Shown here in pieces: positions 53,272 through 62,685 of a DNA stretch of 64,000 nucleotides; within the stretch, counting starts at the first letter, position 1, and every line of letters begins with the position of its first letter. A program made the position numbers and the translations under genes. The notes beneath the pieces were generated by a model. The model searched no databases and was not told the DNA's origin. It saw only the letters and a program-made list of their open reading frames with translations. The DNA is from Bdellovibrio sp047344985 (GTDB lineage Bacteria > Bdellovibrionota > Bdellovibrionia > Bdellovibrionales > Bdellovibrionaceae): NCBI RefSeq assembly GCF_047344985.1, contig NZ_CP178861.1, positions 3,658,001-3,722,000 of the forward strand, written 5' to 3'.

Positions 53272-54527
53272 AATCATTAGTTTTTCTATCAGCATTTGTT
53301 CTTTCTTCTGTGGCACTAGCTAACAACTGGTATGACCGTGGCAACGCGGGTTTTGCAATCCTCTGTGCGGGAGGCGTGAAAGCTCAAACTTTGGATCTCT
53401 ATGAAGTTTCTGAACGTCATGGTTTGGTGGCGTCTTATTCAAACAAATCTTCGGCTGTGGAAAAAGCCGTGGATTTATTGTCGCGCTTAAATTCTTTAGA
53501 TCCTGCTCGCGCAAAGATGTACCGTTTATGGGCTCAGGACTTTATGGGTTCTGCGACGTTTGTGGCTGCCGCAAATGAGTTTGTGAAAACTCCGGATGCA
53601 GGCCTTGTGACATTGCCGACGGATTGCAAGCTAGAGCAAGCGGTCTTCCAACGAAACCCGTCGATCTTGAATAAGTCTCGTTACATCGTGAATAGCACTT
53701 TGTGGAATAAACTTGATGCTGACAACCAAGCAGCTTTGATTGTTCATGAAGTAATCTACCGTGAATTCATGAACAGCCTCGCGTTTGAGGTAACATCGGA
53801 AAGAATCCGCGCGTTTAATTCGTTTATTCATGCAGATGGTTTAAAAACTTTGTCTGCGCAAGAATACTTGGCTTTTCTTCAAGAACTTCATTTTACGAAT
53901 TACGAATATAAAGGTCTGAATCTAGCTTTGGGGTACACAGACACAAAAGGTGCATGGAACAACAGCATTCTTGTTTTTGAAAATGGCAATGTAGTGAGAG
54001 CTTCTTTGTCAGGCCGTCATCCTTTTGAACGCTCGTATTTCAAATTTTATTGCGACGACACTGCGACAACGCCTGACCTTGGAACTGTGACATTAAATTC
54101 CGAAGGTCTTTTGATTTCTTTACGCGTGAATTCTGATTTCGTTCAGAAGAATGAATGCGCGCTTCCTTTCATTCCTTATGAAAGTGCAAAAGGCCAGTTC
54201 ATAATTAGCGGAACTTCTTGGGAGTTTGATGCCAACGAAAAGCCTGTCACGGTGAAAGGCGCTTTGTCGACCGCAGAGCAGTTTCAACTCAACTATGCCG
54301 GAACAAACTACGTCCTTGCGTGGGACCCGTTTAAGCCCGTGACAGTGGAAACTCAATTTACTTTTGATAAAGAGATGAACTTGCGCAAGATCGCTTTAGG
54401 TGGCGCGGCTTGCAGAAGTCCGTTGAATCAAAGCGTGATATTTACTCCAAGAAACTTTTCATCCGACAGTGTTATTTCATTAGATGAAAATGGAGTTATG
54501 ACTTCGGAACTAGGCCTTTGCTTCTAA
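53268..54527 (+). CDS. Secreted protein paired with TIGR02147 regulator
   Basis: The 419-residue protein has a signal peptide (residues 1-18) and no domain that I recognise. AALIVHEVIYREFMN near 165 resembles a HExxxR-type motif seen in other secreted Bdellovibrio proteins, but a zinc site is not clear. The C-terminal half is beta-rich with cysteine pairs. It overlaps the regulator gene by 4 nt. A hairpin (GGCCTTTG/CAAAGGCC) at 54513-54534 may mark the transcript end but lacks a T-tract. Confidence 0.78.
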   Translation: MKSLVFLSAFVLSSVALANNWYDRGNAGFAILCAGGVKAQTLDLYEVSERHGLVASYSNKSSAVEKAVDLLSRLNSLDPARAKMYRLWAQDFMGSATFVAAANEFVKTPDAGLVTLPTDCKLEQAVFQRNPSILNKSRYIVNSTLWNKLDADNQAALIVHEVIYREFMNSLAFEVTSERIRAFNSFIHADGLKTLSAQEYLAFLQELHFTNYEYKGLNLALGYTDTKGAWNNSILVFENGNVVRASLSGRHPFERSYFKFYCDDTATTPDLGTVTLNSEGLLISLRVNSDFVQKNECALPFIPYESAKGQFIISGTSWEFDANEKPVTVKGALSTAEQFQLNYAGTNYVLAWDPFKPVTVETQFTFDKEMNLRKIALGGAACRSPLNQSVIFTPRNFSSDSVISLDENGVMTSELGLCF

Positions 54528-54542
54528 CAAAGGCCCTTAAGG

Positions 54543-55796
54543 CTACTTTCCGCAACCGACGGGTTGATATCCTTTAAAAGTAGCTCCCAACTCTTGCGCT
54601 TCGTGCGCGATGGCTAGCAGTCCTAATTTCGCAGTCCAACCATATACGTTTTCTTGCGGGCATCCTGGAGTATTGATCGCAAGATCCGACACACAAAGGC
54701 GTTTGTAAACAGCGCCTGGACTGTTCAGACTGTCTGTTGAGCTTTTTTCTGCGTGAGTTCTTAAGAAGCCCCCCGCAAGCTCACAACCGATCATGTAAAT
54801 CACCGGCTCAGCACTTGCGCCATCGGCTTGAACAATGGACGGAATGCCTTCTTGAATGATCACTTCTTCCACGTCACGTCCGCCTTTAGCGGCTTTCATT
54901 TTTTTACGTGATTTGTAAGACCATTCTTTGACTTCGGCTCCAGAGCCTACACGAATCACCGCCAAACCATAAGTCCCCGCGTTATTTTTTACGAACACGA
55001 AAGGCTCTTGGTTGATACCGCGTTTTTTATATTCCTCGCGCAGACGATTTAACATTGCATCGACTTTTTCAGCCAAAGCATTACGACTGTTTTCATCGGC
55101 GATGTCGAAATTTTCAAAAAGTTCCGTTTCAACTCGAAGCAAGAAAGGATCAATTTTTGTGATCTCTGCAAATTCATTCACGAGTTGATTGTAGTATTTG
55201 AAATACGTGCTTTTCTTTCTCTGATACCAACCCAACTCACGCGGAGGATTCATTGGGAATTCCGTCACGGTTTGTGCCCAATCCTCGTAAGCTTCAGAGA
55301 AGTCGTTATTGCTGATGATAATGTCAGGCTTAAATGTTTTTAAAAGTTCACCGTCTTTTAAAGCAGAGTGTACGATGACTTCGTTGCCTGCGGAGCTTGT
55401 GAGTTTTAAAGGCTCTGGCAATTCACGGGGAATGGCCACTTTAACGACGCGATCACTTGCTTCAATCAAATTGCGAATCGTGTGAACGTTTTCCCAATAG
55501 AACGCGTTGTTAGTATGTTCTTCTGTGACAAGCAGAATGTTTTTTACATCAGGGCCGTAGTGCTTAGTGATGTACTTGTTCATCAGGCCAATCGATGTTT
55601 CTTTATCCGTTGGGCAGATATTGTTAAAACCTGCTGGAAAAATATTGGCATCGACATTTGAAATTTTATAACCCGAATCACGAATGTCGTAGCTTGAGTA
55701 AATCGGATAAGAAAGATTTGCCGTCTTTGATGAAAACCACGCGCAAATCTCATTCATATTGGCGAGAGTTTGTTTGTGCAGTATTAGTTTCGCCAT
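54543..55796 (-). CDS. gshA: Glutamate-cysteine ligase, Acidithiobacillus-type family
   Basis: The 417-residue protein matches the TIGR02049-like GshA family in length and in motifs such as FVKNNAGTYGLAVI, SYDIRDSGYKISNVDANIFPAGFNN and NVYGWTAKLGLLAIAHEA. It makes gamma-glutamylcysteine, the first step to glutathione. No gshB is adjacent. AAAGGAGATACCT precedes the ATG. It lies 20 bp after the TPR lipoprotein gene and probably belongs to the operon that begins at 58856. Confidence 0.85.
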   Translation of the reverse strand: MAKLILHKQTLANMNEICAWFSSKTANLSYPIYSSYDIRDSGYKISNVDANIFPAGFNNICPTDKETSIGLMNKYITKHYGPDVKNILLVTEEHTNNAFYWENVHTIRNLIEASDRVVKVAIPRELPEPLKLTSSAGNEVIVHSALKDGELLKTFKPDIIISNNDFSEAYEDWAQTVTEFPMNPPRELGWYQRKKSTYFKYYNQLVNEFAEITKIDPFLLRVETELFENFDIADENSRNALAEKVDAMLNRLREEYKKRGINQEPFVFVKNNAGTYGLAVIRVGSGAEVKEWSYKSRKKMKAAKGGRDVEEVIIQEGIPSIVQADGASAEPVIYMIGCELAGGFLRTHAEKSSTDSLNSPGAVYKRLCVSDLAINTPGCPQENVYGWTAKLGLLAIAHEAQELGATFKGYQPVGCGK

Positions 55797-55816
55797 AGGT
55801 ATCTCCTTTGTTCCTC

Positions 55817-56914
55817 TTACAAGTTCGGATCTTCTTCAGGAACAACTTTGGGAGGAAGAGGTATAGAGCGTTTCTTTGTCTGTGGCAAGCCACGCTTCAG
55901 GCTGTTAAGTTTCGCAGATTCTTCCGTGAGACTCATTGTCCCGCCGCTTCCGTAAACTATTTTTTCTGTTTTCTTTCTAACTTCAGACAGATACGCAAAG
56001 AATGAGTTTTCATAGGAATTCATTTTCTGCCCTGTCATAGGACGATAAAGTTCGGCTTGATCCAGCAGATCAAAAAGATCTCCGCCCAGGCTATTCTGCG
56101 TCTCGCGATTTTTTGCAGACTCCACTTGAGTATAAAGATCGCGATAAGTTTCTTGAAGCTTACTCAAAGCCCGCGGTGACCAAGCAGAGTCATTCAACCG
56201 CAACGCTTTAATTAAATACACCTGAACAAGCTTTTGGCCCTGAACAAATTCCGAGAAATTATCACTGGAAAGCTGATTCGTGGACACAGTTCCCATTTGC
56301 ACGTATGTTTTTGCAAGCCAGTCAGATCTAAGATTGGCGCCTTTTTCTTGTTGAACAATCGAAATGCCTTTTTCAGCTTCATTCAAGTACGTGAGTGCTT
56401 CGTTTTCTCTGTTCTGACGAGCATACGCCGCTGCCAAACGCGCGGGCACTTCTGCATACGCCACTTCCACAGGCAAATGCTCGCCCATTCGTCTGGCGTC
56501 CAAAAGCGCTGCCACCGTTTTTAAATCATCACCCAATGCTTCGTAAGCAAAGGACATGCGATACAAAGCAAGTGCCGCGATCTCTGGTTGATGCTTTAAA
56601 GTTTTTAGATAGATGTCGCGATAAAGATCGGCCGCTTCTTGATAACGTCCCAATCCTTCCAAAGACTGAGCTTCTCCAAGACGAGCTTGTTGAAAAAAAA
56701 CAGATTGAGAATGACGACCTTGAAAATCACGGAAAAGAACTCTTGCTTCTTCAAAGCGTGTTTTCTCGAGCACTTTTTCAGCATTCACGACTTCAGCTTC
56801 CTCGGAAGCCTTCTGCGCACGAATCTGTGCGACTTCTTCTTCACTCATGCGATTTTCAAAAAGGCTGGCACAACCGGAAAGCAAAATCACAGAAGCAATT
56901 AAGATCCATTTCAT
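55817..56914 (-). CDS. TPR-repeat lipoprotein
   Basis: The 365-residue protein has a lipobox LLSGC (cysteine 15) and TPR-type helical repeats over about 50-270 (ARLGEAQSLEGLGRYQEAADLYRD, ALYRMSFAYEALGDDLKT, RLAAAYARQNRENEALTYLNEA). A charged, Pro-rich tail follows. It should sit on the periplasmic side as a scaffold. Its start overlaps the stop of the Get3-like gene upstream (ATGA). Confidence 0.82.
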   Translation of the reverse strand: MKWILIASVILLSGCASLFENRMSEEEVAQIRAQKASEEAEVVNAEKVLEKTRFEEARVLFRDFQGRHSQSVFFQQARLGEAQSLEGLGRYQEAADLYRDIYLKTLKHQPEIAALALYRMSFAYEALGDDLKTVAALLDARRMGEHLPVEVAYAEVPARLAAAYARQNRENEALTYLNEAEKGISIVQQEKGANLRSDWLAKTYVQMGTVSTNQLSSDNFSEFVQGQKLVQVYLIKALRLNDSAWSPRALSKLQETYRDLYTQVESAKNRETQNSLGGDLFDLLDQAELYRPMTGQKMNSYENSFFAYLSEVRKKTEKIVYGSGGTMSLTEESAKLNSLKRGLPQTKKRSIPLPPKVVPEEDPNL

Positions 56915-57990
56915 GCTTTCTTTTCCCCTTCCACAATCAAATCGCTGAGTTCTTCTAAACCCGATAAGTCAGAAATGTCTTTCACAAGGTCAGGAATTCT
57001 AAAGACGCGGGCGTCTTTTTTCATATTCGCTTCAAAGCCCTGATACAAAACGTCCCTTTGATTGTAGTAGGACCTCATTTGCGAGTACAAGCTCACAAGG
57101 TCTTGATGAGCTTTTTCTGACTTTCCTTCCGAACGGAGGTCCAGCCAGTAGGGGAATACTCGGTTTAAAACAACGGTGGTCAGGTGATATCCGCCTTTTT
57201 TAATTTCTTTTAAAAAGTATTCAGCTTCTTTGAGCTTCGCTTGATCAAAGGACGTCACAAGACAAAAATGTGTTGTGGGAGCCACCATCATTCTGTGCAC
57301 ATCCACGGTTCTTTTCAAAAGCTGTTCTTGCCACTGTTCAATGTTGACGAAAAAATCCCCCAGTTCATGAATGAAACCAGAGCCGGTGAGAGTTTCTAAG
57401 ATTTTAAGAACCTGTCTTGTTCCCGTTTGCAAAAGTTGCCCAAAGAAACCTGATTTTTTTCCGTCAGGATCACGGAACCACTTCGCAACACCTTCATTGA
57501 AAAGAGCTGAAAGTTTTTGTGGGGCCTGCAAAAAGTCGATGGCGTGTTTTGTTGGTGGCGTATCCAGAATAATCAAATCGAACTCTTGAGACTCATAGCA
57601 AGAGTAGAGTTTTTCTAACGCCGTAAACTCTTGGGAGCCGCTTAAGTTTGTTGAAAGTTGCTGATAAAGGCGGTTTTTATAAATTTTCTGAACCGCTTCA
57701 CTTTTCTTGGCGGCTCTTGCGACAAAATCATCAAATGTTTTTTTGTGGTCAATGACGGAAGCATAAAGTTCGCCCTTAAAATTTTGGCCTGGAACTTTCG
57801 TGATGTCTTTCGTTCCTTCAATTCCCAGGGTCTGCGCAAGACGCTTTGCCGGATCAATTGTCAAAACTAAAACTTTTTTTCCTTCTTTTGCAGCTAGCAC
57901 CGCCAAAGACGCAGCCACCGTGGTTTTCCCGACGCCACCACTTCCTACACAGACAAGAATTTTTACGCCTTCAAAACTGCGGATGCTCAT
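56911..57990 (-). CDS. ArsA/Get3-like ATPase B
   Basis: The 359-residue ATPase has VCVGSGGVGKTTVAASLA at the N-terminus. The deviant Walker A motif has Ser where ArsA and Get3 have the signature lysine (KGGVGKT). DTPPTKHAIDFLQAP fits the ArsA/Get3 switch and client region, and TIDPAKRLAQTLGI follows the P-loop as in actinobacterial Get3-like pairs. It is coupled by a 4-nt overlap to the paralogue upstream. A heteromeric complex, as I recall for mycobacterial BagA/BagB, is the natural model; the client is unknown. Confidence 0.85.
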   Translation of the reverse strand: MSIRSFEGVKILVCVGSGGVGKTTVAASLAVLAAKEGKKVLVLTIDPAKRLAQTLGIEGTKDITKVPGQNFKGELYASVIDHKKTFDDFVARAAKKSEAVQKIYKNRLYQQLSTNLSGSQEFTALEKLYSCYESQEFDLIILDTPPTKHAIDFLQAPQKLSALFNEGVAKWFRDPDGKKSGFFGQLLQTGTRQVLKILETLTGSGFIHELGDFFVNIEQWQEQLLKRTVDVHRMMVAPTTHFCLVTSFDQAKLKEAEYFLKEIKKGGYHLTTVVLNRVFPYWLDLRSEGKSEKAHQDLVSLYSQMRSYYNQRDVLYQGFEANMKKDARVFRIPDLVKDISDLSGLEELSDLIVEGEKKA

Positions 57991-58856
57991 TTTAAAACCT
58001 CCGCAATTTTTTCTACAAGGCTCCAGGGTTTTGTTTCAAAGAAAAGAGGGACAGAAAGAATTTGTTTTGTCGTTTTCTGAGCTTTTTCACGCATCTCCGC
58101 CTGATGGGATAGTTGGTGTTCGATGTACGCCGCAAATTTACCAAGATCCGAATCTTCGCTTTGCACTTCTTTGAGCGAAGCTTCCGGAATATTTGTTTGC
58201 ACCATCTTATTTAAAATCAGCTCGGAAGAAATTGAAAACTCGGCTTTGAGTCTTTGCACAAGTTCTGTCGCTTCTTTCACTGGAAGTTCTTCAGGTAAGG
58301 TCACGATATGATATTTGCAGAGATCTTCGTTGCGAATGCAGGCGTCGATACTACGTGATTGCTCTCCCATCGGGCCAAACTGCACGGCTTGCGCCATTCC
58401 TTTCGGAGCTTCAAGAAGAGCAATAAAGTGTCCGGTGGCAAAAGCGTCGACGATCAAACAGTCAAACGGCAAAGGAGGACCGTGTTTGCGCGGACCGCTG
58501 GTGACTTTTCCGAGAATCGCAAGCTCTGGCAAAGCGGGTGCGACATTGATGAAGGCTCTCATCACGGCGTTTTCAAAAAATAATTTTGCCAAGCTTTCAA
58601 CTTTGATGAGATAGCGCGCGTATTCTTGAAGACAGGCGTCTCCTGTCCAGAGGGCAACCGAGAGATTTTCTCGAATGGATGTGGGCTGAAAACCCACCGA
58701 GGGAAGCTCAAAAAAATCCTTAAAAAAGCTCTGATCACCCAGCTCGACGAGCAGGACTTTTTTGCCCTCGCGGCTCTTCTTTAGGGCCAGGGCTGCGGCG
58801 ATCACCGACTTTCCCACTCCCCCTTTTCCGGTCACAAAGTGAATCTCTTGCTTCAT
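57987..58856 (-). CDS. ArsA/Get3-like ATPase A
   Basis: The 289-residue ATPase keeps the full signature: HFVTGKGGVGKSVIAAALA with the first lysine, and VDAFATGHFIALLEAP as the ArsA/Get3 motif. It is shorter than its partner (289 against 359 residues). The first gene of a leftward operon (ATPase A, ATPase B, TPR lipoprotein, glutamate-cysteine ligase), it is divergent from tig, with 115 bp between starts. Confidence 0.85.
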   Translation of the reverse strand: MKQEIHFVTGKGGVGKSVIAAALALKKSREGKKVLLVELGDQSFFKDFFELPSVGFQPTSIRENLSVALWTGDACLQEYARYLIKVESLAKLFFENAVMRAFINVAPALPELAILGKVTSGPRKHGPPLPFDCLIVDAFATGHFIALLEAPKGMAQAVQFGPMGEQSRSIDACIRNEDLCKYHIVTLPEELPVKEATELVQRLKAEFSISSELILNKMVQTNIPEASLKEVQSEDSDLGKFAAYIEHQLSHQAEMREKAQKTTKQILSVPLFFETKPWSLVEKIAEVLK

Positions 58857-58912
58857 AAGTTCTTAGAGTGTCGCTGACCTCTGAAATATAGGCATTACGC
58901 GCTGCGATAGCG

Positions 58913-58941
58913 TTGCCTTAAAGCAGCCCATCCTCTACTAT
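58913..58941 (+). promoter_or_regulatory. Sigma-70-type promoter of tig
   Basis: TTGCCT (58913-58918) and TACTAT (58936-58941) are 17 bp apart, about 30 bp upstream of the tig start. Confidence 0.7.
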
Positions 58942-58971
58942 CCATCGGTTTTAATATTAGGAGAAACAGAC

Positions 58972-60285
58972 ATGAAATCGAATGTAGAAAAAGTCTCTAA
59001 TCTGTCCAGAAAATTGAAAGTCGAAGTTCCTGCAGCTGCAGTTTCCACTGCTTTCCAAAAAATCTTCAATGGCATTCAAAAAGACGTCACAATCAAAGGC
59101 TTCCGCAAAGGTAAAGCTCCTTTGGCAACAATCAAAAGTCTTTACGGCGACCGCGTAAAACAAGACGTGGTTCAAGACTTGATCCAACAACATTACGTGA
59201 AAGCTCTTGAAGAGCACAAACTTGAGCCTATCAGCTATCCAGAATTTGAGTTCGCTGATCCAGCAGAAAACAAAGATTTTTCTTTCTCTGCAAACTTTGA
59301 CATCCGTCCTGAAATCACGTTGAAAAAATACGAAGGTCTTGAAGTTGAAAAAGAGAAAGTGGAATTTGATTCTAAAAAAGTAGATCAAGTTCTTGAGAAC
59401 ATCCGCGCTTCTCGCGCGACTTTCGAAACTGTGACTGAAGCTCGCGCTGCTAAAATGGGCGACATCGCGGTTGTTGATTTCGAAGGTTTCATGGGTGGAG
59501 CTCCACTTGAAAACGGTTCTGGCAAAAATCACCACCTTGAGCTTGGCGCGAAACAATTCATCGAAGGTTTCGAAGAAGGCATCGTAGGAATGAAAGTGGG
59601 CGAAACAAAAACGCTTTCTTTGAAATTCCCAGATCCATACCACTCTGCAGATCTTGCTGGTAAACCAGTAGAGTTCAAAGTGACTTTGAACGAAATCAAA
59701 GCCAAAGTTTTGCCTGAGTTGACTGAAGAATTTATTAAATCTTTGGGCGGCCCAAGCGATCTAGACGCATTGAAAAAATCTATCGAAGAAGATTTGAAAC
59801 AAACTGAGCAAAAACGTGTTGATGATGCTTTCAAAAACCGTCTTTTGAAAACTCTTGTAAAAGAAAACCCAGTTGAAGTTCCACCTTCTTTGATGAAAGA
59901 ACAAAAAGCTTCTTTAGTTGAAGATTTCAAAAAACGTATGTCTGAACAAGGCATGGGCGAAAACGATTTCTCTTCTTACGTTGAGAAATGGGATGCTGAT
60001 TTTGAAAAAACAGCGGCTGAAATGATCCAGTCTTCTTTCCTTGTTGATGCTATCGCAAAGAAACATGATCTTTTCGCTAAGAAAGAAGATCTTGATGCGA
60101 AGTTTGCTGAGTACGCTCAACAAACACACATCGAAGAATCACGCATTCGTGAGTTCTACGGCCGCCCTGAACAAGCTAGCCGTCTTACTTACATGATCAC
60201 AGAAGAGAAAGTGATCGCTTTCTTGAACAAGACTGTGAAAGTTAAAGAAGTTCCAGCAGGTACTTTCAAAGACGAAGCGAACTAA
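58972..60285 (+). CDS. tig: Trigger factor
   Basis: The 437-residue ribosome-bound chaperone has the ribosome-binding signature region (GFRKGKAPLATIKSLYG), a PPIase domain (about 155-240: GDIAVVDFEGFMGG, FIEGFEEGIVGMKVGE) and a long C-terminal helical domain. It binds nascent chains at the exit tunnel and is a peptidyl-prolyl isomerase. An AGGAGA site precedes the ATG. It stands alone rather than with clpP-clpX as in many bacteria. Confidence 0.96.
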   Translation: MKSNVEKVSNLSRKLKVEVPAAAVSTAFQKIFNGIQKDVTIKGFRKGKAPLATIKSLYGDRVKQDVVQDLIQQHYVKALEEHKLEPISYPEFEFADPAENKDFSFSANFDIRPEITLKKYEGLEVEKEKVEFDSKKVDQVLENIRASRATFETVTEARAAKMGDIAVVDFEGFMGGAPLENGSGKNHHLELGAKQFIEGFEEGIVGMKVGETKTLSLKFPDPYHSADLAGKPVEFKVTLNEIKAKVLPELTEEFIKSLGGPSDLDALKKSIEEDLKQTEQKRVDDAFKNRLLKTLVKENPVEVPPSLMKEQKASLVEDFKKRMSEQGMGENDFSSYVEKWDADFEKTAAEMIQSSFLVDAIAKKHDLFAKKEDLDAKFAEYAQQTHIEESRIREFYGRPEQASRLTYMITEEKVIAFLNKTVKVKEVPAGTFKDEAN

Positions 60286-60308
60286 GACTTCTTATAATTG
60301 AAGACTTT

Positions 60309-60341
60309 AAAAAGAGCGGCCCACAAGGTCGCTCTTTTTTT
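60309..60341 (+). terminator. Rho-independent terminator of tig
   Basis: AAAGAGCG (60311-60318) pairs with CGCTCTTT (60330-60337), followed by T-rich sequence. Confidence 0.85.
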
Positions 60342-60456
60342 GTTTAAACTTCCTCACATACTCCTGGCATTTGGTCTAAATGCGTTCTCTTCGACTACTG
60401 TGAAAACAAGGACTTAAGTTACTCTTTTAAAAGGTCCCTCAACAGTCGGAGTCAAA

Positions 60457-61299
60457 ATGAAATTTCTGGTTATTTCTGCGCTCGTTCTTGTCGCTTCATC
60501 TTCTTTTGCATTTGAAGCGAACCCCGGTCTTTTGCAAAAGTACTACAAAGGCAGTTTCACTTTTGATGGAACTAAAATTGCCAACAATGATTCAGGCACA
60601 AGCTTCAACAATAAAGAGCGTTGGGCGAAATCTAAAAACTCTAATGGTCAGTACGATATGAATTGGGGCTCCGAAAATATCGAAGGCAGTGATGTGCTCA
60701 CGCTGAATGAGACGCTGCAAACAAATCGCGGCAACTCAGGCTCTTCAGTTTTCGCTCGCACTTCGAGCTTTTATAAAAACAAATTAAGAGCGACGACGAC
60801 TTGTTATGGTGATGCTTCTGCGGGTTCTGGATTAAGTCCTGCGAAGAACAATTTGAAATGCGTAACGGCAACAAAGCGTTCTTGTGACCGTTTGATGAAG
60901 GCTTACAATGCTGAAGGTGGCAAAAATAAAATGAGTTCTAAAACAGCAGAAAGCTGTATGAACTTTTTAGGAAGCTACGCGAATATGGCGAAAGCTTTCG
61001 GGAATCAATCCTTGCAGGTTGAAAAACGCCACAATGATGTAATCGAACAAGATCTTAGCCGCCTGAAAGATCATATTAAAAATTCTACGGGTAACAAGAC
61101 TTGGAGTTTTACATCTTTAAGTTCCGCAACTACTTCTGAAGAACTTGATAAAACCGCGCAAGAGTTTTCAAGCTCGATGGATGGTATTAAAGCCATCAAC
61201 GCCGCTGTACAAGCCTGCGCTGAGTCCATCAATGATTTTGATGGTGCATCTAGTGGCTCTCGTGCAAGCTCAAACACAGCATCTCCAGGCGTACGCTAA
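60457..61299 (+). CDS. Secreted Ser/Asn-rich protein
   Basis: The 280-residue protein has a signal peptide (residues 1-18) and a polar, Asn/Ser-rich mature part with a few cysteines (about five). The middle holds a helical region (RLMKAYNAEGGKNKMSSKTA), and the tail is Ser-rich (SSGSRASSNTASPG). I recognise no family. A CGGAG site precedes the ATG and a terminator follows at 61335. Confidence 0.75.
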   Translation: MKFLVISALVLVASSSFAFEANPGLLQKYYKGSFTFDGTKIANNDSGTSFNNKERWAKSKNSNGQYDMNWGSENIEGSDVLTLNETLQTNRGNSGSSVFARTSSFYKNKLRATTTCYGDASAGSGLSPAKNNLKCVTATKRSCDRLMKAYNAEGGKNKMSSKTAESCMNFLGSYANMAKAFGNQSLQVEKRHNDVIEQDLSRLKDHIKNSTGNKTWSFTSLSSATTSEELDKTAQEFSSSMDGIKAINAAVQACAESINDFDGASSGSRASSNTASPGVR

Positions 61300-61334
61300 C
61301 GCCGTTTGCAGTCTTCTCTGTCTAAGAATTTGCC

Positions 61335-61370
61335 AATGGGTCTTCACATTCATGAAGGCCCATTTTCGTT
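61335..61370 (+). terminator. Terminator of the secreted Ser/Asn-rich gene
   Basis: AATGGG-T-CTTCA (61335-61346) pairs with TGAAG-G-CCCATT (61353-61364), followed by a T-rich tail. Confidence 0.75.
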
Positions 61371-61502
61371 TGTAAGCCCTTTGAATCTAAGTCCTTTCAG
61401 CAGCTTATACGCTTCTCCCCAAGTTCCCTAAATACCGTGGCCCGCTCCTTGCTCAAAGGATACTGGTTAGAAAAAAACCACTTGGGACTGTCGGAGGTTT
61501 TT

Positions 61503-61871
61503 ATGAAAAAACTTGTTATGATTGCAATCACACTTTTCGGAATGAATGCTCTTGCCGCAGAAACTCTGCGCACGCGCACTTACTGCGTAGACGTGTCTGG
61601 CAATATGACAAGCCAAGTGGTTCAAGGTGAATCCGGCGTTTTCATCAACGTCGGTGAATCCACAATCTGGCCTCAACTCCAATCTGGAAAAAAAGTTTTG
61701 TACGTCACACAAAAAGGAATCAAAGACCCGACAGCGGCCTTGGATCTTGGTAACGGAAAATCTTCAGCCACTTATCTTGAGGTTCCTCAAAAAGACGGAA
61801 GCTCCGTCCGCTGCCACGTCCTTATGGACATGGTTCCAGCGAAAAAAACTTTTTCAATTCTTGTGATGTAA
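61503..61871 (+). CDS. Small secreted protein
   Basis: The 122-residue protein has a signal peptide (MKKLVMIAITLFGMNALAA) and a mature part with two cysteines (TYCVD and VRCHV) that probably pair. Beta structure is likely. I recognise no family. The start is ATG 61503 with CGGAGG at 6 nt; an in-frame upstream start at 61437 has no site. It is close to the HELSH gene but separated by 61 bp. Confidence 0.75.
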   Translation: MKKLVMIAITLFGMNALAAETLRTRTYCVDVSGNMTSQVVQGESGVFINVGESTIWPQLQSGKKVLYVTQKGIKDPTAALDLGNGKSSATYLEVPQKDGSSVRCHVLMDMVPAKKTFSILVM

Positions 61872-61932
61872 CCGATTCGCTCACAATAATCCAAAGGATG
61901 TTTATATTTGACATCTTCTACAATTGAAATGC

Positions 61933-62682
61933 ATGCTCACGGTCATGCAAAATTTTTTTCTATTCATTTTTTGCTTTATCTTCTCACCCTTTGTTTTTGC
62001 TAAGTCGATGTGCCCCAATGGGCAGTACTGGGTAACAGGGCATCATCGACGAGCTTATGTGCGGGCCGATGGAACCTTTGTTTCCGCGACGACAGTAAAG
62101 GCACACTGTAAGTCATATACAAAAGCCTCCGAATTCTTGAATTCGAAGTTTAAAAATGAATCACCGAAGAATTGGCCGCATAAAACAGAGAAGTTTAAAA
62201 GTTGGACTGTTGAAGAAAAAGAACGGTTGATGGAAGTTTTCGAGGAGCTTCCTGAAGAGCTATGGAGCCACGCTCTCCAGGGTATTTATAGAAGTTCAAA
62301 GTCTCGAGAGTATCCAAATCCAGCCACCTCCGCAGATGGAATTATAGTTCTGTATGATAGTGCTTTTGACGATAAAGCTAATCTACCTCGAATCACAGGC
62401 CACGAGCTTTCACATCAGTTGTATAAAGATTTATCCGACAAAGATCGCCAGGATTATGGCTATACAACGAACTGGTATAGCTTCGGGAAAGACCAGTATA
62501 TTTCCAGAAAAGACGGTTTCGTCCAGGACGATGGTCGAGAAAGTCCAGATGAAGACTTTTCCAACAATCTCGAATATTATTTATTTGAGCCTCAAACACT
62601 GAAAAAAGCGACCCCAAATGCATATAAATGGATGAAGAACCATTTTGGTGATAAATTTAAATTAAGAAAGGGAAGCAAATAA
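61933..62682 (+). CDS. Secreted HExxH protein with Cys/His N-terminal motif
   Basis: The 249-residue protein has a hydrophobic signal (about 7-23) then CPNGQYWVTGHHRRAYVR, ADGTFVSATTVKAHCK, a Cys/His motif that I have seen in other Bdellovibrio proteins. The rest carries RITGHELSHQLYKDL near 155 (HExxH zinc motif) and SNNLEYYLFEP downstream, where a glutamate could be the third ligand. A secreted metallopeptidase is likely. Starts at ATG 61933 or 61945 are possible; neither has a ribosome site. The gene and its neighbour look more AT-rich than the surroundings. Confidence 0.65.
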   Translation: MLTVMQNFFLFIFCFIFSPFVFAKSMCPNGQYWVTGHHRRAYVRADGTFVSATTVKAHCKSYTKASEFLNSKFKNESPKNWPHKTEKFKSWTVEEKERLMEVFEELPEELWSHALQGIYRSSKSREYPNPATSADGIIVLYDSAFDDKANLPRITGHELSHQLYKDLSDKDRQDYGYTTNWYSFGKDQYISRKDGFVQDDGRESPDEDFSNNLEYYLFEPQTLKKATPNAYKWMKNHFGDKFKLRKGSK

Positions 62683-62685
62683 CAA

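Noticed and set aside
58957..59643. Open frame of 228 codons opposite tig
   Set aside because: Phe/Arg-rich product typical of antisense to a Lys/Glu-rich gene; no start signal.
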